The position numbers and the translations under genes were made by a program. A stretch of DNA of 18,484 bases from Streptomyces sp. NRRL F-5727. Its GTDB lineage: Bacteria; Actinomycetota; Actinomycetes; Streptomycetales; Streptomycetaceae. The notes beneath the pieces are model-generated. The model was not told the origin of the DNA. It did no database searches and saw only the letters and a list, made by a program, of their open reading frames with translations. Positions 14,855-18,484 of the stretch are shown here, one piece after another. The DNA lies in contig NZ_JOGX01000096.1 in the NCBI RefSeq assembly GCF_000719555.1, positions 1 to 18,484 of the forward strand, given 5' to 3'. Numbering within the stretch: the stretch's first letter is position 1; the number at the start of each line of letters is the position of its first letter.

Positions 14855-17800
14855 TGTCAGTCCGAGTGGGTCGCTCCAGGCGCGAGGATCGGAGACATAC
14901 GTCGCGGGGTTGGGGGCCGGGGCCAGGCCCAGCGGGTCCTGGGTGAGGTAGCGGGCCGATTCCGGGTCGTAGTAGCGGAAGTAGTTGTAGTGGAGGCCGG
15001 ATTCGGGGTCGTAGTACTGGCCCGGGAAGCGGAGGGGGGTGTAGGTGGTGGCGGACCTGTTCCAGGTGGTGGTGCCCCAGAGGGCGGCGCGGGTGTGCCA
15101 GGCCAGGGTGCCTGACTCGTCGACCAGTTCCGTGGGGGTGCCGACGAGGTCCGTGACGATGGCGAAGAAGCGGGTGTCGTCGGTGTCCGTGCGGCGTTCC
15201 GTCTGGGAGAGGGGGCGGAGGCCCGCGTGGTCCCAGGTGAGGACGACGTTCTCGGTCGTCTGCTCGCAGAGGGTGGTGTCGTCCCAGGTGAAGTGGACCG
15301 TCTCCAGGGGCGACTGCTTGGAGATGCGGCGGCCCAGCGGGTCGTACGTGTAGCGCCAGAGCGTGCCGTCGGGGGTGGTGACCGACCGCAGGCGGTCTTC
15401 CGGGTCCCACGCGTAGCGCCAGGTGTCCGGCTTCCTGGAGAGGCGGGTCTTCTGGCGGAGGGTGATGCGGCCCTGCGCGTCGTGTTCGTAGCGGACGGCG
15501 CCCGCCCGGGTGATGCGGGTGCCTTCGTAGGCGCGGGGGCCTGTTGCCTCGTGGGACGGGTGGGTGGACGGCCAGGACGCCTCCGTCTGGTTGCCGGCCG
15601 CGTCGTAGGCGTAGCGCTCCGTCCAGCGGTCCGCCCGGACCGCCGTGACGCGGCCCGCGCCGTCCAGGTCGAAGTGGCGGGTGCCGGAGAAGGCGTCGGT
15701 GACCGACGTCAGGGCGCCGTCGGGGCGGTAGGCGTAGGCGCGGTGCTGGACGCGGCCCGACGGGGAAGTGACGTCCTGGGAGATCAGGCGGTTCAGTTCG
15801 TCGTACGTCGACGTCAGTGCGGCGAAGTCGCCGATCCTGCGGCCGACTTCCCGGCCCAGCGCGTCGAAGGTGAAGGCCAGCTCGCGGCCGGAGGCGGTGA
15901 GCTTCGTGCGGCGGCCGGCCGCGTCGTACGTCCACTCGCTGACCGCGCCGGTCGGGGTGGTGCGTCCCACCCGCCTGCCGAGGTCGTCGTACGCGAACGT
16001 CATCGTCCGGCCGTTGACCGTCTCGGACCTCAGGCGGCCGTGGCGGTCGCGGAGGCGTTCCAGGCGGGCGTCCGGGCTGACCGCCTCCGCCAGTTCGTCG
16101 AAGACGTCGTACGTGAACGTCGTCGTCCCGACGCCCTCGACCTCCTTGCGGACGATCCGGCCCAGCGCGTCGCGCTCGAAGCGGATCGTTTCGCCCAGGC
16201 CGTTCACCCGGGCCGAGAGGCGGCCCGCCGCGTCATACGCGTACGCCAGCGTCCGGCCGTCGAAGTCCGTCTCGCTGATCTGCCGGCCCGCCGGGTCGTA
16301 CGCGTACTCCCAGGTCAGGCCCTGCGGGTTCGTCACCCGCGTCAGGCGGAGGTCCGCGTCGTGGGCGAACTCGTAGCGGACGCCGTCCGGGTCCGTGCGG
16401 GAGGTCAGCAGGTCGAAGTCGGTGTACGTGAAGCGGGTCGTGCCGCCGAGGGCGTCCGTGTGGCTCAGGCAGTTGCCCTCGCCGTCGTACGTCCACGACT
16501 CCACCGAGCCGTCGGGGGCCACGCGCCGCGACGGGCGGCCCTCGACCGTCCACTCCAGGCGGGTCACCGCGCCGAGCGGGTCCGTGATCCGGACCGCACG
16601 GCCGAAGGGGTCGTGCTCGTAGCGGGTCGTCGCACCGAGCGGGTCGGTGACCTCGACCGGAAGGCCCCGGGCGTCCACGGCGATGCGGGTGGTGGCGCCC
16701 AGCGGGTCCGTCACCGCCGTGAGCCGGCCCGCCTCGTCGTACGCGAACTCCGTGCGGGCTCCGGACGCCGAGGTCACCGACGTGCGGTTGCCGCGCGCGT
16801 CGAAGGTCTGGCGCGTCACCGTGCCGTCGGTTCCCGCGATCCGGACGGGCATGCCGTCGGCGTCGTACTCCACCCGGACCCGCCGCCCGTCCGGGCGCTC
16901 CGCCAGGACGGGGCGGCCCTCGCCGTCGTACTCCGTGCGGCTGACGTGGCCGAGCGGGTCCGTGCGCGACAGCATCCGGTTGTGCCGGTCGTACGTGAAG
17001 CGGGTGACCGCGCCCAGGGGGTCGATCTCGGCGACGACCTGGGAACGGGCGTCGATCAGGTGGCGCTCGGTGCGGCCGCTGCCCGTCGTCAGGGTCGTCG
17101 TGCGGAGTCCCGTGGCCGGGTCGGGGGTGTCGTCCCAGGTGAACGTCGTCTCCAGGTGCCCGTTCGCGCCCGACTGGTAGGTGCAGCGGTCCTGGTCGTC
17201 GTAGACGTAGTCGAAACGGCTGCCGTTGGTGTCGGTCCACGCGGTGATCCGGCCGTGCTCGTCGCAGTCGAAGCGGAGCGGGCGACCGGACGAGTTCGTG
17301 ATCGACGTGAGATGGCCGTCGGTGTAGCCGTACCGCAGGATCTCCTGGTCGGAGCCGTCCGGCGCAGCCCCGGCGAGGTGCAGGGCCGTGACCCGGCCGT
17401 CGGCGGTCGTCAGCTTCAGGTGGTAGCCGCCGTGGTGGACGATCGACGTCGGGGCGCCGGACTCGTCGTCGTACTCGAAGGCGATCCATTCGCCGTTGCG
17501 GTCGTCGAGCTGGGTCAGCAGCGCGAGGCCGTCGGTGCGGTCGGTGAAGTGCCACACCCTGCCGCTGCCGGGGTCCGTGATCGTGTAGCCGCCCTCGACC
17601 CGGTCCAGCGGCCACTGCCGCCCGTGCGCCGGCAGGACGGGGACGCCGGGCGCCGGGTGGGGGTAGGCCAGCAGGCTGCCCTCGTCGCAGCTGAAGACGA
17701 TGCCCTCGGAGTCGATCTCCAGCCGCTGGTCCACGGTGCTCGACCACGTCGGGCCGAACCAGCGGCCCGAGCGCCGGGACGAGTCGAAGGTGCGCCGGAA

Positions 17801-18484
17801 GACGACGGGGAGGGAGCCGGGCAGCGCGATGTCCGTCTGCGGCAGCAGCATTCGGCCCGTCGCGATGTCGATCGGGTCCTGCTTGCAGACGGTCTCGGAG
17901 CACCGCTGCCCCTGACTGTCGGGGTTCTTGTTCAGATCGGTGCGGCTGCCGTCCGGGTCCGGCTTCCCGCCGGGCGGACGCTTGGCGTCGAGGCCGGCGC
18001 GCAGGCCGCCGCGCGCCAGACCGGTGCCCTTGGTGCCGAGCAGTTCCGGTATGAGACGGCCGATCCCCTCGGACGGGTCCTCCTTGAACCCTTCCCAGGC
18101 GTTCTTCAGCGCCCGGTCCGGGTTGGCCCCCAGGGAGACCAGGCCGGCGAGCGTCATGTTGACGCCCTTGTAGTACTCCGCCGGGTGGGTCAGGTTGTAC
18201 GGGTCCGTGGGGTTGAGCGAGCGGACGAAGTTCCCGGGCCCGCTGCCGCTTCGCCTTGCCCGGATCGGAGAACTCTCCCGGGTGCGGCAGCGGACTGTCC
18301 CCCGTGCGGGCCGCGTTGTACGCGTCGACCTTCTTGTTGTAGCTGTCGACCGCCTTCTTGGAGTCCTGGTCGCCCTCCTTGTACAGCGCGATCGCCTCAC
18401 GCGCCTTGCCCTGGGCCGCGACGACCGCCTTCGCGTACGTCTCCAGCGCCTTGGCCGCGCTCTCCATCGCGTCCGCCGCGTGCA
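14456..18484 (-). CDS. RHS/YD-repeat polymorphic toxin (start outside window; apparent frameshift near 18240)
   Basis: This is a large secreted toxin. It is coded continuously from ~18241 down to the stop at 14456, and the N-terminal part (18484 to ~18240) is in another frame. In order: a helical type VII-secretion-like N-terminal domain (partial), FVRSLNPTDPYNLTHPAEYYKG with a helical segment, a DUF6531-type domain (~17908-17530: QDPIDIATGRMLLPQTDIALPG, FRRTFDSS), and about 28 YD repeats of ~21 residues each (FxYDxxGR...). Then come the RHS core (~15030-14855, RFPGQYYDPESGLHYNYFRYYDP, TQDPLGL, SDPLGL) and a variable toxin tip. The YD repeats build a shell that encloses the tip in known RHS proteins, and the DPxGL motif marks the tip's processing boundary. 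The frame break and missing linker may make the gene inactive; the other frame stays open to 16233, so translation would run on in nonsense. Confidence in family is high, in intactness low. Confidence 0.85.
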   Translation of the reverse strand, partial: CTRRTRWRARPRRWRRTRRRSSRPRARRVRRSRCTRRATRTPRRRSTATTRRSTRTTRPARGTVRCRTRESSPIRARRSGSGPGNFVRSLNPTDPYNLTHPAEYYKGVNMTLAGLVSLGANPDRALKNAWEGFKEDPSEGIGRLIPELLGTKGTGLARGGLRAGLDAKRPPGGKPDPDGSRTDLNKNPDSQGQRCSETVCKQDPIDIATGRMLLPQTDIALPGSLPVVFRRTFDSSRRSGRWFGPTWSSTVDQRLEIDSEGIVFSCDEGSLLAYPHPAPGVPVLPAHGRQWPLDRVEGGYTITDPGSGRVWHFTDRTDGLALLTQLDDRNGEWIAFEYDDESGAPTSIVHHGGYHLKLTTADGRVTALHLAGAAPDGSDQEILRYGYTDGHLTSITNSSGRPLRFDCDEHGRITAWTDTNGSRFDYVYDDQDRCTYQSGANGHLETTFTWDDTPDPATGLRTTTLTTGSGRTERHLIDARSQVVAEIDPLGAVTRFTYDRHNRMLSRTDPLGHVSRTEYDGEGRPVLAERPDGRRVRVEYDADGMPVRIAGTDGTVTRQTFDARGNRTSVTSASGARTEFAYDEAGRLTAVTDPLGATTRIAVDARGLPVEVTDPLGATTRYEHDPFGRAVRITDPLGAVTRLEWTVEGRPSRRVAPDGSVESWTYDGEGNCLSHTDALGGTTRFTYTDFDLLTSRTDPDGVRYEFAHDADLRLTRVTNPQGLTWEYAYDPAGRQISETDFDGRTLAYAYDAAGRLSARVNGLGETIRFERDALGRIVRKEVEGVGTTTFTYDVFDELAEAVSPDARLERLRDRHGRLRSETVNGRTMTFAYDDLGRRVGRTTPTGAVSEWTYDAAGRRTKLTASGRELAFTFDALGREVGRRIGDFAALTSTYDELNRLISQDVTSPSGRVQHRAYAYRPDGALTSVTDAFSGTRHFDLDGAGRVTAVRADRWTERYAYDAAGNQTEASWPSTHPSHEATGPRAYEGTRITRAGAVRYEHDAQGRITLRQKTRLSRKPDTWRYAWDPEDRLRSVTTPDGTLWRYTYDPLGRRISKQSPLETVHFTWDDTTLCEQTTENVVLTWDHAGLRPLSQTERRTDTDDTRFFAIVTDLVGTPTELVDESGTLAWHTRAALWGTTTWNRSATTYTPLRFPGQYYDPESGLHYNYFRYYDPESARYLTQDPLGLAPAPNPATYVSDPRAWSDPLGLTPCKKERGIYDFREPNPQFPPDQAAVDAMRAAPRGGNIDCSEIAERILEGSSGDGKIINLTTRGSDVINIPEEMGSKVTEYRYHDIYTDGRYVYDPAMSSDPIPYGDYERAIRLLNPGKKLLIGDGGYAGPLW
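16554..16720 (-). repeat. Tandem 63-base YD repeats inside the RHS gene
   Basis: Three successive units each contain AGCGGGTC at 16575, 16638 and 16701, exactly 63 bases apart. Each codes for a variant of TDPLGATTR. They are the most nearly identical repeats of the RHS array and suggest a recent local duplication. They are coding, not a separate element. Confidence 0.75.
18242..18484 (-). other. Type VII-secretion-like N-terminal domain fragment of the RHS protein
   Basis: Read in a different frame from the rest of the gene, this codes AADAMESAAKALETYAKAV, then AVDSYNKKVDAYNAARTGD, then HPGEFSDPGKAKRQRA. This is the helical segment with DxYNxAR and DPGKA motifs seen in actinobacterial RHS proteins carrying a putative type VII secretion signal. 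The frame is open to the window edge, and family proteins have about 100 more residues upstream, so the gene's true start lies outside. The frame and the RHS frame exchange between about 18256 and 18231. Confidence 0.8.

Noticed and set aside
16233..18237. Continuation of the N-terminal RHS frame for 2 kb below the junction
   Set aside because: Arg/Pro-rich out-of-frame reading of the YD repeats. Only the part above ~18240 matches the family.
18231..18256. Programmed ribosomal frameshift in the RHS gene
   Set aside because: No classic slippery heptamer is evident, and the missing family linker is better explained by deletion or an assembly error. Kept only as a remote option.
18245..18400. 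N-terminal 52 residues of the RHS-body frame starting at 18400
   Set aside because: Arg/Thr-rich nonsense read in the wrong frame of the type VII-like domain, so 18400 is not the true start.

Overview
The window looks like chromosomal DNA of a Streptomyces or close relative. It is very GC-rich with strong third-position GC. The gene types are typical of that genus: a FadE5-type acyl-CoA dehydrogenase, a stand-alone SpoIIE/PAS/GAF/HATPase phosphatase, an RHS protein with a type VII-secretion-like N terminus, and GTG/TTG starts. No RNA gene, CRISPR array, insertion sequence or replication origin was seen.

Positions 1-9185 hold ordinary housekeeping and accessory metabolic genes. In order these are a thioredoxin-NHL protein (102-1913, +), an M18 aminopeptidase (1918-3225, -), a FadE5-like acyl-CoA dehydrogenase (3584-5413, -), an SseB-family protein (5571-6074, +), a pirin (6230-7192, +), an AI-2E-family membrane protein (7277-8344, +) and an MBL-fold protein with flavodiiron-like metal motifs (8373-9185, -). 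Most gene ends carry clear hairpins. The best is a canonical terminator with a T-run after the acyl-CoA dehydrogenase. A 14-base palindrome sits in the divergent acyl-CoA dehydrogenase/SseB promoter region.

Positions 9362-13472 hold a large sensor phosphatase (-) and divergent aspS (aspartyl-tRNA synthetase, +). A strong bidirectional terminator separates aspS from a GNAT acetyltransferase (13533-14039, -).

The region of most interest is 14036-18484, all on the minus strand. It holds the 3' part of an RHS/YD-repeat polymorphic toxin whose start lies beyond the window edge. Its last ~130 residues form a compositionally distinct toxin tip with a Cys/His/Asp arrangement suggestive of a papain-like fold. 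The tip is followed 27 bases later by an unrecognised 130-residue gene in the immunity position, and that gene overlaps the GNAT start by an ATGA. The RHS gene carries an apparent reading-frame break near 18240. There the type VII-like N-terminal domain and the rest of the protein lie in different frames, and a family-typical linker seems to be missing. The tip, immunity gene and GNAT together could be a recently exchanged toxin cassette attached to a possibly silenced or mis-assembled delivery protein.
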